This document shows positions 45,695-56,594 of a stretch of DNA of 64,000 nucleotides, piece by piece. The notes beneath the pieces were generated by a model. It had not been told where the DNA came from. It did no database searches and was given only the letters and a program-made list of their open reading frames with translations. Each line of letters opens with the position of its first letter. Within the stretch, counting starts at the first letter, position 1. The stretch is from Saccopteryx bilineata (lineage: Eukaryota > Chordata > Mammalia > Chiroptera > Emballonuridae). Location: the NCBI RefSeq assembly GCF_036850765.1, contig NC_089495.1:118009033-118073032 (forward strand), given 5' to 3'. A program made the position numbers and the translations under genes.

Positions 45695-46285
45695 ATTTTA
45701 TTTTTTTTATTTATATTCCTTTTTTTTTTTTTTTGGTATATTTCTGAAGCTGGAAATGGGGAGAGACAGTCAGACAGACTCCCGCATGCGCCAGACCGGG
45801 ATCCACCCGGCACGCCCACCAGGGGCGAGGCTCTGCCCCTCCGGGGCGTCGCTCTGCCGCGACCAGAGCCACTCTAGCACCTGGGGCAGAGGCCAAGGAG
45901 CCATCCCCAGCGCCCGGGCCATCTTTGCTCCAATGGAGCCTTGGCTGTGGGAGGGGAAGAGAGAGACAGAGAGGAAGGAGGAGGGATGGAGAAGCAAATC
46001 GGCGCTTCTCCTATGTGCCCTGGCCGGGAATCGAACCCGGGTCCCCCGCACACCAGGCCGACACTCTACTGCTGAGACAACCGGCCAGGGCCTTATTTAT
46101 ATTCCTTTTTATTGAATGTAGTGGGGTGACACTGGTTAACAAAATTATACAGGTTTTAGGTGCCCGGTTCCACAACACACCATTTGTGTTGTGTGGTCAC
46201 TCCCCCGCAAGTGAAGCCTCCCACCACCACCATTTATCTCCCCATGCTCTCCTCCACTTCCTTTCCCCCTAGCCCCCAGTAATCA
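45695..46285 (-). mobile_element. L1 3' end fragment, antisense, split by a SINE
   Basis: A T-rich start, then TATTGAATGTAGTGGGGTGACACTGGTTAACAAAATTATACAGG and a C-rich 3' UTR match the L1 3' end type of this genome on the minus strand. The SINE 45721-46092 interrupts it. Confidence 0.7.
45721..46092 (-). repeat. tRNA-derived SINE, antisense, nested in L1
   Basis: A full-length minus-strand SINE with the perfect duplication TTATTTATATTCCT (45707-45720, 46093-46106). Confidence 0.95.
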
Positions 46286-46317
46286 GGTGAATACATTTTA
46301 AAAACAGAAAGATTTGG

Positions 46318-46490
46318 TTTTAGCTTTTAGTTCAGTCATTTTCCCACTGTGTGACCCTATGCAAGTTATCTCTGATCCTAATTTTTCCCCACTGGGAAAG
46401 TGGGAATAATTCCTTCGAGGATGAATTGTTGTGAGACTAAGTAGAGTGTCCAGGACATAGTAGCCACTAAACAAGTCGGAGTTATGACTA
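46318..46490 (+). repeat. MIR SINE
   Basis: CACTGTGTGACCCTATGCAAGTTA, then CACTGGGAAAGTGGGAATAATTCC and TTGTTGTGAGACTAAGTAGAG, follow the order of the ancient mammalian MIR consensus. Confidence 0.7.
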
Positions 46491-46589
46491 TTTTGATGAC
46501 CGCTGTCCTAAACAGTGCAGTAATACATTACCTACTGGTCAGAAGCTTCAATAGCACGCAATGCTACCTATTGTTCTGTCAGGTTCCAC

Positions 46590-46790
46590 ATGGAAGGGTT
46601 TTCATAAATTATTTTACTCAATCCTCAACTCCACAAGGTAGGCACTGTGATAATCCCCATTTTCTAGAAGAGGAAACAGAGGCTTGGGAATATTTATAAT
46701 TTTCCTAATCACATAGATTGTAAATACTAGAGTCAATATTCAAATCCAGCCAGTCTGACTTCAGAACTTACCACTCTTAACCAGTGTGAT
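46590..46790 (+). repeat. MIR SINE
   Basis: AGGTAGGCACTGTGATAATCCCC, AGAAGAGGAAACAGAGGCTTGG and GTCTGACTTCAGAAC followed by CTCTTAACCA are characteristic MIR blocks. Confidence 0.75.
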
Positions 46791-47291
46791 TGAGGTCTAG
46801 TCAGACATGTCTTCAGAAAATTATTTTTAAAAAAGGAGGAGGGAAGGATAGCTATTACTTTTCAAGAGATACAGTTTGATATTCAAATTATCTGAAAACA
46901 TGGAGGCCACAAAGGAAAAATAATGAACTGGATCTAAGGTGAAGTAAAGGTTATGAATGGAGAGGACAGAAATACTATTATTGCCTTTAGAATAGTTTGA
47001 AAGAGAATAGTTGAAGTAGTGTGAAATGGGTTCAGATCAAGTTTTCTGAAAAGAAGAAAAGCAAAAGCAGTAGAGCCTCCAGGATGTTTTTACCATTCTA
47101 GGAGAAAGCAAAGCCTGGGAGGGGGTGATGTAAACATGGTCTATGACATGGAAGTGAGACACTGTAAGGCCAATGCCAGCGTGTACACTCACAGTAGTCA
47201 ACTGTCAGCCTGGCTATTAACACACCAATCAAATTACTAGATGTTGAAGAACTATAATGAAAGTATTATTTATTACCTATTTTATAGCTTG
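46791..47291. other. Intergenic DNA, no recognised feature
   Basis: No exon or repeat boundary recognised. Confidence 0.4.
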
Positions 47292-47307
47292 AAATGTATG
47301 GGTAATT

Positions 47308-47424
47308 GGCCCTGGTTGGTTGGCTTAGTGGTAGACTATGGGCCCGGCATGTGGATGTCCCAGATTCAATTCCTGGTCAAGGCACACAGAAGCGCCCATC
47401 TGCTTCTCTACCCCTTCCCCTATC

Positions 47425-47473
<49 letters not shown>

Positions 47474-47709
47474 TTCTTCTCCTACAGCCATGGCTCGATT
47501 GGAGTGAGTTGGTCCCAGGCACTGAGGATGGCTCCATGGCATCTGCCTCAGGCACTAAAAAGAGCTTGGTTGCTGAGCAGTAGATCAATGCCCTAGATGG
47601 GCAGAGCCTCACCCCCTAGTGGGCTTGCTGGGTGAGTCTTAGTCTGAGCACATGCAGGAGTCTATCTTTCTGCCTCCCTATCTCTCACTGAATAAAAAAA
47701 AAGGGAAAA
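47308..47709 (+). repeat. tRNA-derived SINE, diverged
   Basis: A SINE with a 40-bp (CT)n expansion near 47428-47468 and the perfect 16-bp duplication AAATGTATGGGTAATT (47292-47307, 47710-47725). Confidence 0.93.
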
Positions 47710-47773
47710 AAATGTATGGGTAATTAATGCACATACAGCTGGAACAGAGAACTACCAGTTGTTGTCGTCTTTA

Positions 47774-48075
47774 CAGGGTGGGGCAAAAGTAGGTTTACAG
47801 TTGTTCATCTAGAAAATAATACGATAAGAGATTCCAAGATGGCTGGAGTGTAGGTGAACACTACACTCACCTGCTCCTGGCCTGAAACCTGATTCACAGC
47901 TGAAACATCTAACATTCAACCAGAATAACCAACTGAAGGATAGCCGAATTGAAAAAATTATAACCACGGATTTATAGAAGAAAAAAGAAAATAATAAATA
48001 ATTAATGAACAATAATACAAGAATAAACTGTGTTTCATGTACTCACCACTGTAAACCTACTTTTACCCACCCCTG
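47774..48075. mobile_element. Mariner-type MITE containing L1 5'-leader-like DNA
   Basis: 302 bp bounded by TA dinucleotides. The termini CAGGGTGGGGCAAAAGTAGG and its complement CCTACTTTTACCCACCCCTG are near-perfect inverted repeats, typical of Tc1/mariner elements. The interior (CCAAGATGGCTGGAGTGTAGGTGAACAC...) looks like the 5' leader of an L1. No transposase is present. Confidence 0.8.
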
Positions 48076-48204
48076 TATTTCTGAATGATGGACTTCAAGG
48101 TCACTTGGGTCTCTTTGTGTGAGAAGCACTGTTCCAGGCTGTTGCATTATTACAAATCTAGAGCATTAGGTCATCACAATGGAAATGTGAAGAGGTGAGC
48201 CTTA

Positions 48205-49335
48205 TTATTAATTTTAAAACAAATGTACTGAGATGTTATTTATGTGCAGTATACTGCATTTATTTAAAGTATGGATGCGATGGGTCTAAATCATTGAAGC
48301 ACCAAACTGTTGTCACGATCGAAGTACAGAACATTTTCATCTTGCCTAAAATGTACCTGTGTCCCTTTGCCATCCACCTCTCCCTCCACTCCTACTATCT
48401 CCACAGAGTAGTTTGCATTTTCTAAAATTTCACGTAAATAGAACCATACAATATGTATTTCTTTTTCTCTGGCTTCTTTCACTCTTCTTTTGAGATTAAT
48501 TTATGCTATTGAATATAACAAGAGTTTGTTACTTTTTTATTTTTGAGTAGTTTTACATCGCATGGGTATACTTTGTTTGGTTTATTCACTTATTGATGAA
48601 TATTTGGCTTATTTATAGTTTTTTGTAACTATGAACACTTATGAACATTCACGTACAAGTCCTATACGAACATCTATTTTCATTTCTCTTGGGTAAATAC
48701 CTCAGCAGTAGATCATATGGTAGGTGTGTGTTTAACATTTTAAGAGGCTGTCAAATGGTTTGCTGAAGTAGTTTTACCATTTTTTTCTCTTTGCCAGCAG
48801 GGTGTGGGAGTTCCTGTTTCTCAACATCTCATCAATGCTTATATCATCAATCTTTAATTTGAGCTTGTCTAGTGGGTATGAGAGGTATCTTATTGTAAAT
48901 TTATGTTTCCTCACTAACTAATAATGTTGAGAATATTTTTGCATGCTTACTAGCCATTTATATATCTTCTTTTGTAAAGTCTCTGTTTGAATCTTTTACA
49001 TATTTAAAAAATTGATTTGTTTGTCTTCTTAGAACTTAATTATGAGAGCTCTTTATATTGTCTGGAGATAGTCCTTTAAAAGAAAATATTTTATTCTATT
49101 CTGTGGCTTATGTTTTTATTTTTAATGGTGACTTTTGAGGAGCCTATGTCATTAATTTTTATGAAATCTAATTTATGAACTTTTATGTTCTGTATTTCTG
49201 TATTTTAACTAATAATAAATTTTCATCTACTCCAAAATTACAAAGATTTTCTTTTTTGCTTTCTTCTAGAAGTTTTATAATTTCAATATTTATATTTAGG
49301 TCTATGACTAATTTTCCTTTATTTCTTATGTATGT
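48205..49335 (-). mobile_element. Old L1 fragment, antisense
   Basis: Recognisable in diverged form are the plus-strand texts typical of inverted L1 ORF2: ATAGAACCATACAATATGTA, TGAATATTTGGCTTATTTATAG, CTCTTGGGTAAATACCTCAG and the ORF2 end TTATGAGAGCTCTTTATATT. There is no intact frame. Bases 50325-50420 may be a further piece of it. Confidence 0.65.
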
Positions 49336-49796
49336 TGTAAGGTATAGCAGTTATTTATTGTTTTATAACAAGTGACTCAAAAATTTAGAAACTAAACCAG
49401 TAAATGCTTATGATCTCATACAGTTTCTAAGAGTTAGGGATCCAGAGTGACTTATCTGGGTGATTCTTACTCAGCATGTCTCCTGAGGTTCCAGTCATAC
49501 TGTTGGCTGTGGCTGCAGTGGTCAGCAGCCTGACCATGGCCATAGGATGTGCTTCCAGGAATGGCTCACTCACAGGGTTGTTGGCAGAAGACCTCAGATC
49601 CTCACCAAATGGGATGCTCTATAGAGCTGCCCAGGTGTCCAACAACTTGGCTACTGCTGTCCCCCAAATTTATAACCAAGGATCTCAGCCAGATGACTGA
49701 GTGAGGAGGAAACCAAGGTATCTTTTTGAACTAGTGCACAAAGCTATATACAACATTGCCTCTGCTTAATCCTATTCATTAGAAGTGAGTTTCTTT
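49336..49796. other. Probable old interspersed repeat, unassigned
   Basis: The block 49340-49700 (TTATTGTTTTATAACAAGTG..., CTCACTCACAGGGTTGTTGGCAG...) has the flavour of an ancient mammalian LTR or DNA repeat, but I cannot name it. The 74-codon frame at 49476-49700 is not convincing as a gene. Confidence 0.35.
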
Positions 49797-50199
49797 TTTT
49801 TCTCTTTTTTACTTATTTTTTATTCAGTGAGAGGAAGGGAGGCAGAGACAGACTGCTACATGTGCCCCTACCAGGATTCACCTGGCAAGCCCACTATGGG
49901 GTGGGTTTCCTCCATTGCTCAGCAACCGAGCTCTTCCTAGCACCTGAGGTGGAGGTCATGGAGCCATCCTCAGTGCCTGGGACCAACTCACTCCAATCGA
50001 GCCATGGCTCCAGGAGGGGAAGAAAGAGAGAGAGAGAGAGAGAGAAAGAGAAAGAGAGAGAAGGAGAGAGAGAAGAGAGAGGGAGGAAGGGGTGGAGAAG
50101 CATATAGTTGCTTCTCCCTGTGTGCCCTGACTAGGAATTGAACCCAGAACATCCACATTCCAGGCTGTTGCTCTACCACTGAGCCAACTGGCCAGGGCC
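49797..50199 (-). repeat. tRNA-derived SINE, antisense, diverged
   Basis: A T-rich left end, a long (GA)n run at 50027-50085, and GAGCCAACTGGCCAGGGCC at the right end. The flanks AGAAGTGAGTTT and AGGAGTGATTTT form an imperfect duplication. Confidence 0.88.
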
Positions 50200-50950
50200 A
50201 GGAGTGATTTTCTAAGTCCAGATCACATTCTAGGGAAGAAGAATTCATTTAAACCTTTTTAAGGTAGGAGAACCAAATACATGGGCATATTTGAAACTAC
50301 CAGATGAAATAAAGTTCAAAGTTAATTTATTTCCTGTATGGATATCTAGTTGTTTTACCATCATTTATTGAAAATGATTTTCTTTTCTCTATGATTGGAA
50401 TTTTTAGGTCTACTTTTTTTTCAGATTAATAGCATTCATGGTTATATTTCAAAAGCAAATAAAATTTTTGAAAAGGTCAATCCCACAGGAAAAAAACAGA
50501 TAAAATTAAAGATATATATGTAAATAAATAATTCAAATATTGTTATTAATTTCTGATATTGTACTCTCTACGAGTTTGTATTTTTAATTTGCAACTGCAT
50601 ACTTAATACAATCTTGGTACATCAACGTTGGAGGAAATCTGAGACCTAAGCTGGTTGATCTCAGTTGTTTTATGAATGTAGAAGCAGAGTTCTGGGAAAT
50701 GAAATGAATGGCTCAGGAGATAAAACAGGTAGAGGTAGATATGTGGTCATTGGCCATGTTGTCTTCTGGTGCAGTAATCTTTCTAATACATCAAAAAGCA
50801 GAAAGCTCTGGACACGAAATGTCAAGGCCTTGGCCTCTGCAACTATCACCTCGAAGTCCATAATAGGCATGTTTGTTCACATCTTATTGAATATATTCCC
50901 ACTAGGGTCAGTCTTGTTTCCTCTATTCATTCCCACTTCCCTTTTTCATT
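50200..50950. other. Intergenic AT-rich DNA
   Basis: No gene recognised; possibly a remnant L1 piece at 50325-50420. Confidence 0.4.
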
Positions 50951-50951
50951 T

Positions 50952-51045
50952 TGTTTCATCCATCCATCCATCCTTTTACCCATCCACCCACCCATCCTTC
51001 CATCCATCCATCCCTCCATCCTTCCATCCATCCACTCATTTATTG
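50952..51045. repeat. (CCAT)n microsatellite
   Basis: Imperfect CATC/CCAT tetranucleotide repeats over about 90 bp. Confidence 0.9.
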
Positions 51046-51253
51046 TTTAATTCACAAATATTTGTTGAATGCCTTCTATGAGCCAATCGTTGGTCCAGTT
51101 GTTCAGGGTCCAAATCCTAAGGAAAATACTGTCTTTGCCCTCAGGAAAATGGATCCTAGCTTTCTCTGCTAGACCCGAAGGCCCTTTGCCTGCCAGGTCA
51201 TCATGCAGGGTCTTTGTCTGCTCAGGCTACCATCACAAGTTGACTGACTAGGT

Positions 51254-51960
51254 CAGGGGTCCCCAAACTACGGCCCAAGGGCCACATGCGGCCCCCTGAG
51301 GCCATTTATCCAGCCCCCACCACACTTCTGGAAGGGGCACCTCTTTCATTGGTGGTCAGTGAGAGGAGCACATTGACCATCTCATTAGCCAAAACAGGCC
51401 CATAGTTCCCATAGAAATATTGGTCAGTTTGTTGATTTAAATTTACTTGTTCTTTATTTTAAATATTGTACAATATTTGTTCCATTTTTATTTTTACTTT
51501 AAAATAAGATATGTGTAGTGTGCATAGGGATTTTTGTTCATAGTTTGTTTGTTTTTTATACAGGGACAGAGATAGAGTCAGAGAGAGGGATAGGTAGGAA
51601 CAGACAGGAACGAAGAGAAATGAGAAGCATCAATCATCAGTTTTTCGTTTTGACACCATAGTTGTTCATTGATTGCTTTCTCATATGTGCCTTGACTGTG
51701 GGCCTTCAGCGGACCAAGTAACCCCTTGTTTGAGCCAGAGACCTTGGGTCCAAGCTGGTGAGCTTTTTGCTCAATCCAGATGTGCCTGCACTCAAGCTGG
51801 CGAGCTCGGGGTCTTGAACCTGGGTCCTCCGCATCCCAGTCTGATGATCTATCCACTGCGCCACCACCTGATAGGGCCATAGCTTTTTTTATAGTTCGGC
51901 CCTCCAACGGTCTGAGGAACAGTGAACTGGCCCCCTGTGTAAAAAATTTGGGGACCCCTG
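51254..51960 (-). mobile_element. hAT MITE (CAGGGGTCCCCAAACT family) with nested SINE
   Basis: Ends CAGGGGTCCCCAAACT...TTTGGGGACCCCTG; duplication GACTAGGT (51246-51253) and GACTAGAT (51961-51968). It is inverted relative to the copies at 31747 and 53481. Confidence 0.9.
51549..51877 (-). repeat. SINE of the CTGACCAGG family, nested in hAT
   Basis: The minus strand of the second SINE family, ending GCGCCACCACCTGATAGGG. It interrupts the hAT at 51254-51960. Confidence 0.88.
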
Positions 51961-52285
51961 GACTAGATGGCTCAACCACAGAAACTTATTTTCTCACAGT
52001 TCTGTAGCCTGACAGTCTTGAGATCAAGATGCCAGCTCAGTTGAGGTCTGTTGAAGACCCTTGTCCTGGCTTGCAGATGGCGACCTTCCTGCTGTGTCCT
52101 CTGATGGTGAAGAGAGTGATTTCTTTTTCTCTTCGTGTAAGGCCACTAATCACATCATGAGGACACTACCCCCCACGATCTAATCTAACCTTAATTATGA
52201 CCCAAAAGCCCATCTCCAAAAACCATCATATTGGAGATTAGGACTTCAACATATGAATTTTGGTAGAAAAGGCATTTAATCACAA

Positions 52286-53480
52286 AACCTCAGAGAAAGA
52301 TAGTATTTCCTAGAATTATGGAGGATTGCAAATGCTTGCTAAAACTCTATGTGAAGGAACTACAAAAAAACAGAGGCCTTCTGTCATCAGAGTGAATCTT
52401 CCCCTGCCCCTGCCGCCCCAGGTTTTATCCAACTTCTGAAAGAAATGTGGGGGGAAAGTGCTAGGAGTTTTGGGGATTAGTCACAGACTGTTCCACCTTT
52501 CACTTCTTTAACTGGGATCAATATCAAACATGTTGAGTGGTTAAATATGTGTTAGATATTTAGGCTGCACCTTGGCAATTTATTCTGGCACCAGAATCAG
52601 GGTGCCTCAGTGGAGTGTGAGCACAGAAACTGCTCCTGTTCATGATGAGAGCCTGCTTCCCAGGAACACTTTGCTTTATATCTTGTTCCATGCCTGTTTT
52701 GGTTCAAGCATCACTGGAGCAGGAAGGAGGGAAGGTTTGGGATGCACCTGTGTGACAGCAGTTCCCCTTTTCACAGCAGTGAGACATTGTTTCTTCTCTT
52801 AACTTAAGTGAAAAAGGAGTTTAAGTAAATCTTGCCCATGGTTTTAGAATAATTTCCACAGTGAGTGTATTTCAGTCGGGATGTGAAGTCTACCAAACGG
52901 GGCTGCTATTTCCTCAATGTGAGAACCTTGTGATCTTGTGATAAATATCAGGGCCATTCAACAGAGGGCACAGAGGCAGAGGTCACTCTGGATAAGGTTT
53001 CACCTGAGTTCTGCTGTGAATAGAGGATAAAAATTAAGGGTTAATTGTCCAGACAGTCTGCTAATGGAACTGGAAAGAAAAGAAACTAAGCCAATGATAG
53101 AAAGTTTCAAACCTGATTGTCTGTACTTGTTTCAAAGGACTCGGGAGTAACACTCCCATTTCCAAAGAGGCAGCTTATCCTCTGGTCATAGTTTGTGACA
53201 TACCCTTAGGATTCTTAGCTGTAAACACAGAGGCTGACTCTGGAAAAGAATGTATCAGATGGATTTCACATGTTTACAGAGTCACTGAGAACCGGGTTTG
53301 AGATTGCAGTCATGAACAAGACCCTGGTCACACCGCAGCATAGGCTGAGTGATGGCACTGCTCTGTGGCTATCTGGCATTGAACTGGGTAGTCTGCACCC
53401 TCCTACCACTGGTCCTGGACTCTGGAAACCTGCGATCATTATCATCAGGAAATCCCCAAAGTCCTTCCTCCTTTGCCTTA
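52286..53480. other. Intergenic DNA, no recognised feature
   Basis: About 1.2 kb without a gene or repeat that I can support. Confidence 0.4.
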
Positions 53481-53810
53481 CAGGGGTCCCCAAACTTTTT
53501 ACACAGGGGGCCAGTTCACTGTCCCTCAGACCACTGGAGGGCCGGACTATAAAAAAACTATAAACAAATCCCTATGCACACTGCACATATTTTATTTTAA
53601 AGTAAAAAAACAAAATGGGAACAAATACAATATTTAAAATAAAGAACAAGTAAATTTAAATCAACAAACTGACCAATATTTCAATGGGAACTATGCTCCT
53701 CTCACTGACCACCAATGAAAGAGGTGCCCCTTCCGGAAGTGCGGTGGGGGCCAGATAAATGGCCTCAGGGAGCCGCATGCAGCCCGCGGGCCGTAGTTTG
53801 GGGACCCCTG
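53481..53810 (+). mobile_element. Non-autonomous hAT MITE (CAGGGGTCCCCAAACT family)
   Basis: 330 bp, nearly the same sequence as 31747-32084. The flanks TTGCCTTA and CCTTAATA share only CCTTA, so the duplication is imperfect or one end has slipped. Confidence 0.85.
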
Positions 53811-54198
53811 CCTTAATAGCTCCCAAGTCAAAGGCTAAGAGGGGGAGTGACTGGAGAAGCCTAAGTCCCCTGATTGGGTCTACCTTCAAGGGAGGCTGGA
53901 ACAGTGAAGAGCTGCCATTTTTAGTTTCCATGTGAGAGGTAGCCCCAGTTCTCTCTAAAACTCATATGAGGTGAGGATAGGGGAGGCAGGATTTACCAAA
54001 TAGTGGAACAGAGCAGAACTGGCCAGCTGTCTTAAGAAAAAAGTCATATTAAAAAAATTTGTTGGTGCGACTTCCCTGGCCCATTTTGCGGACCAGAGAA
54101 CCTCGTCCGAGATGCGCTCTACTACATAAAGCTTTTGCTGTTCCACACTTGGTGGCTACTCCCTTCTTTCTTTCTTGGCAGGGAAAATACCTTACATT

Positions 54199-54216
54199 TG
54201 GTTCTGAAACCCGGGA
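54199..54216 (+). other. ERV1 primer-binding site, tRNA-Phe-like
   Basis: TGGTTCTGAAACCCGGGA starts 2 nt after the LTR end (CTTACA, 54196). It differs at two positions from the sequence expected for a tRNA-Phe primer as used by HERV-F-like elements. Confidence 0.65.
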
Positions 54217-54520
54217 GGAGTTTGAAGTCCACAAGGGACTGCTCCTCTCCCCTTCCCTTCCGAGGAAGAACCAGGATCTCCGACTTTCCACCCACTTCGG
54301 CACACAGTGCGGTAAGTCCCCTGCCTCCAGCCTCCCCTCAGTTCTTTCCACCAAGACTCCCTGTCCATAATTGCAGCTGCGTCAGGGACCTCTTATTCAT
54401 TCCGAGTGCGTGTGTGCCCGTGGAGATGTCCCGGAAACTCCCACTCTACCTGATCATCCGGTGGCCAGAGCTTGAGTTTCAGGATGCCAATTCTCATCTC
54501 TGACCACTCTGAGGGCGGCC

Positions 54521-54706
54521 ATGGGGGCAAAGGAATTCAAACCTGACTCTAAAACACCCCTAGGGTGCCTTATCCAGAATCTCTCAAACATTGATCCTTC
54601 TCTAGAAAAGAAGAAACTAATCTTCTTCTGCAATGTGGCCTGGCCCCAATACCCACTGGATAACCAGACCAGGTGGCTTTCGATTTTAACACTTTCACCA
54701 ATTTAA
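54521..54706 (+). pseudogene. ERV1 gag matrix remnant
   Basis: A 61-codon frame starting MGAK (Gly-2, compatible with N-myristoylation) and containing TPLGCLIQNL and CNVAWPQYPLDNQTRW, hallmarks of class I ERV matrix domains. It then stops. Another frame from about 54673 continues into a proline-rich region, indicating a frameshift. Inactive. Confidence 0.75.
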
Positions 54707-55316
54707 CTATTGCCAAAGAACTGGGAACTGGTTGGAGATCCCTTACATTCAGGGCTTCTAGTATTTGTGCTCCCGTCCTAATCTCTGTGCCACCTGCTCC
54801 ATGGCACAGACCCTTTTTGGCCAGAGTAACCTCAGCTAAACCCTCCACTTCTGATCTTTCCTCCTTCGCCAACCCCCAACCCTCTCCCCATCCTGCCCAC
54901 CCCCTGGGGGGGCACCCCTCCCTCGGGACCCCTCTCTGGTTCCTCTGCGGACCTCTTCCACTCAGGTCTCTTCCCTCAGGAAGCCCCCTCCCCTGCCTGC
55001 CAGGAGACCCTCCCTTCTCTGCTGTGTTCTTAAGCCCCTCCCCTGTCAGGCCCTCCTCTGCTAGCTATTGGCCCTCACGCGGGTTTGCATGGCTCCTGGC
55101 CCCACAGCCCAACCCCGATCTTCTTGCAGGAAGGCCTGGCCCTGTCCCGCCTCTGGCTCTGGCATTTCCGGCTGGATCTGGGTGCCGGGCTCCCCAGGAG
55201 CCCCCCTCCTCTTATTCTCAACCCCCAAACCCTTATCCGAGACCTGACGAACATGGCATTTAGTTTTTAATGGTTGTGGCTAGTAGTAAAAGGCCAAGGC
55301 TGTTTGCCAGACCCAC

Positions 55317-55565
55317 ATGCAGCAGAAGGTAATGCTCCAAACCCAGGCTCTTGTAGCAGCCCTAAGGCCGGCAGAGCAACAGGGGCAAGGCACAGGAGAT
55401 GCCCGACCCAAGTCCGGGCCGCAAAGAGGAACCCCATCAGAAGCTTGCTTTAAATGTGGCAGGAAGGGCTACTGGTCCCAGCAGAGCCCCTGCCTGAAGC
55501 CACCCACTAAGCCCTGTCCTGACTGCAAGCAGCCCGGTGACTTGCAGAGCGATTGCCCCCTTTAG
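55317..55565 (+). pseudogene. ERV1 gag nucleocapsid remnant
   Basis: The frame ends in two zinc-knuckle-like motifs, CFKCGRKGYWSQQSPC and CPDCKQPGDLQSDC. Both keep the Cys spacing, but the zinc-binding His is replaced (Trp and Asp), so neither would be a normal CCHC finger. Capsid sequence that should precede it is missing. Confidence 0.75.
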
Positions 55566-55919
55566 GCAACAGGCTCTTCCTCAGTGTCTCTACGTGGAGG
55601 ATAAGCCACCCAAATGGGAGGCCAAGCCAGCCAGGCAGGCCCCTCGCTCGAACTCCTAGGCCTCATAGACAATAGATGTGACCCGAACTCGAAGACCCCC
55701 GTCATCTCATGGAGCCCAGGGTAATGCTACAGGAGTGGATTCTTACAGGGCTGCACCCACGAGGTTTCTCAAGTCACGGTCAAACAGATGCTTCTACACC
55801 CATATACACAACTCCCCTCAGAGCCGCCACCTTCCGACCTCCCTTTCCCAGGACGCCCCTAACCATCAGGAAGTAGTCAGAAGAATAGCAGCACCCCTAT
55901 CTAACATAAAAGGTTGGAA

Positions 55920-56202
55920 TGTGAGGTCGGTTTGCAATGGGGGAAGGTTCCATGAGAAACCAGGCCCAGGAACTTTGGCTGGAACCGCCCACTCTCATGC
56001 ACGCCAAAAGAAACTTCCCAGAAGCCCTTTGAAAAAGAACTGTCTGTCAGCCAATGAAATTTTGCCACGTCATATTAACCCGACCACACTACCGACGCTA
56101 TAAATTACCCCCAAATGGGAGGCGGTGCAACTTCTCTGGCCTGTTTTGGAGACCAGAGAACCTCGTCTGGGATGTGCTCTACTAAATAAAGCTTTTGCTG
56201 TT
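55920..56202 (+). repeat. ERV1 3' LTR, truncated after R
   Basis: TGTGAGGTCGG start, CGCCAAAAGAAACTTCCCAG, TATAAA (56099-56104), AATAAA (56185-56190), ending GCTTTTGCTGTT, then (AC)n. The U5 present in the 5' copy is absent here. Confidence 0.7.
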
Positions 56203-56236
56203 ACACACACACACACACACACACACATACACACAA
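56203..56236. repeat. (AC)n microsatellite
   Basis: An AC dinucleotide run abutting the truncated LTR, where a retrocopy would carry its poly(A) tail. Confidence 0.85.
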
Positions 56237-56248
56237 AATTGTTTCCAG

Positions 56249-56594
56249 CACTGGCTGGTTTGCTCAGTGGTAGAGTGTCAGCCCAGTGTGTGGAAGTCCA
56301 GGTTTGATTCTCGGCCAGGGCACACAGGAGAAGTGACCGTCTGCTTCTACCCCACCCCACCCCGCCCTGCAGCCATGGCTTGATTGATTCTAGCGCAACG
56401 GCCCCAGGAACTGAGGAAGACTCCCTAGAGCCTCCACCTCAGGTGCTGAAAATAGCTCTGTTGTGATCATGGCCCCCAATGGGCAGAGCATCTGCCTCAG
56501 CTGGGGGTTGCTGGGTAGATCCAGGTGGCGGGCGTATGTGGGATTCTGTCTCTTTATCTACCCTCCTCTCACTTGGAAAAGAAGAAAAAAAAAA
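56249..56594 (+). repeat. tRNA-derived SINE, diverged
   Basis: The head CACTGGCTGGTTTGCTCAGTGG, B-box GGTTTGATTCTCGG and an A-rich tail mark an older copy of the main SINE family. Confidence 0.88.

Larger units (their letters stand above)
51213..52285 (-). repeat. MLT1-like MaLR LTR, antisense, split by hAT
   Basis: GCTCAGGCTACCATCACAAG..., ACAGAAACTTATTTTCTCAC..., GGCCACTAATCACATCATGAGG... and GGACTTCAACATATGAATTTTGG follow the reverse-complement order of the mammalian MLT1 LTR family. A hAT element (51254-51960) is inserted. Confidence 0.65.
54064..56202 (+). mobile_element. Deleted class I ERV, R-to-R copy
   Basis: Order: partial 5' LTR (54064-54196), PBS, gag fragments, a short protease-like stretch (LLGLIDNRCDPNSKTP, near 55660), a polypurine tract AAAAGGTTGGAA (55908-55919), and a 3' LTR (55920-56202). 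The left end corresponds to a point 25 bp after the TATA box of the 3' LTR. The right end falls 12 bp after its AATAAA (56185-56190). The copy thus spans R to R, like a reverse-transcribed genomic RNA rather than an integrated provirus. Capsid, most of pol and env are absent. Confidence 0.75.

Noticed and set aside
50952..51045. Regular spaced repeats as a CRISPR-like array
   Set aside because: A simple tetranucleotide microsatellite without spacers, in vertebrate DNA.
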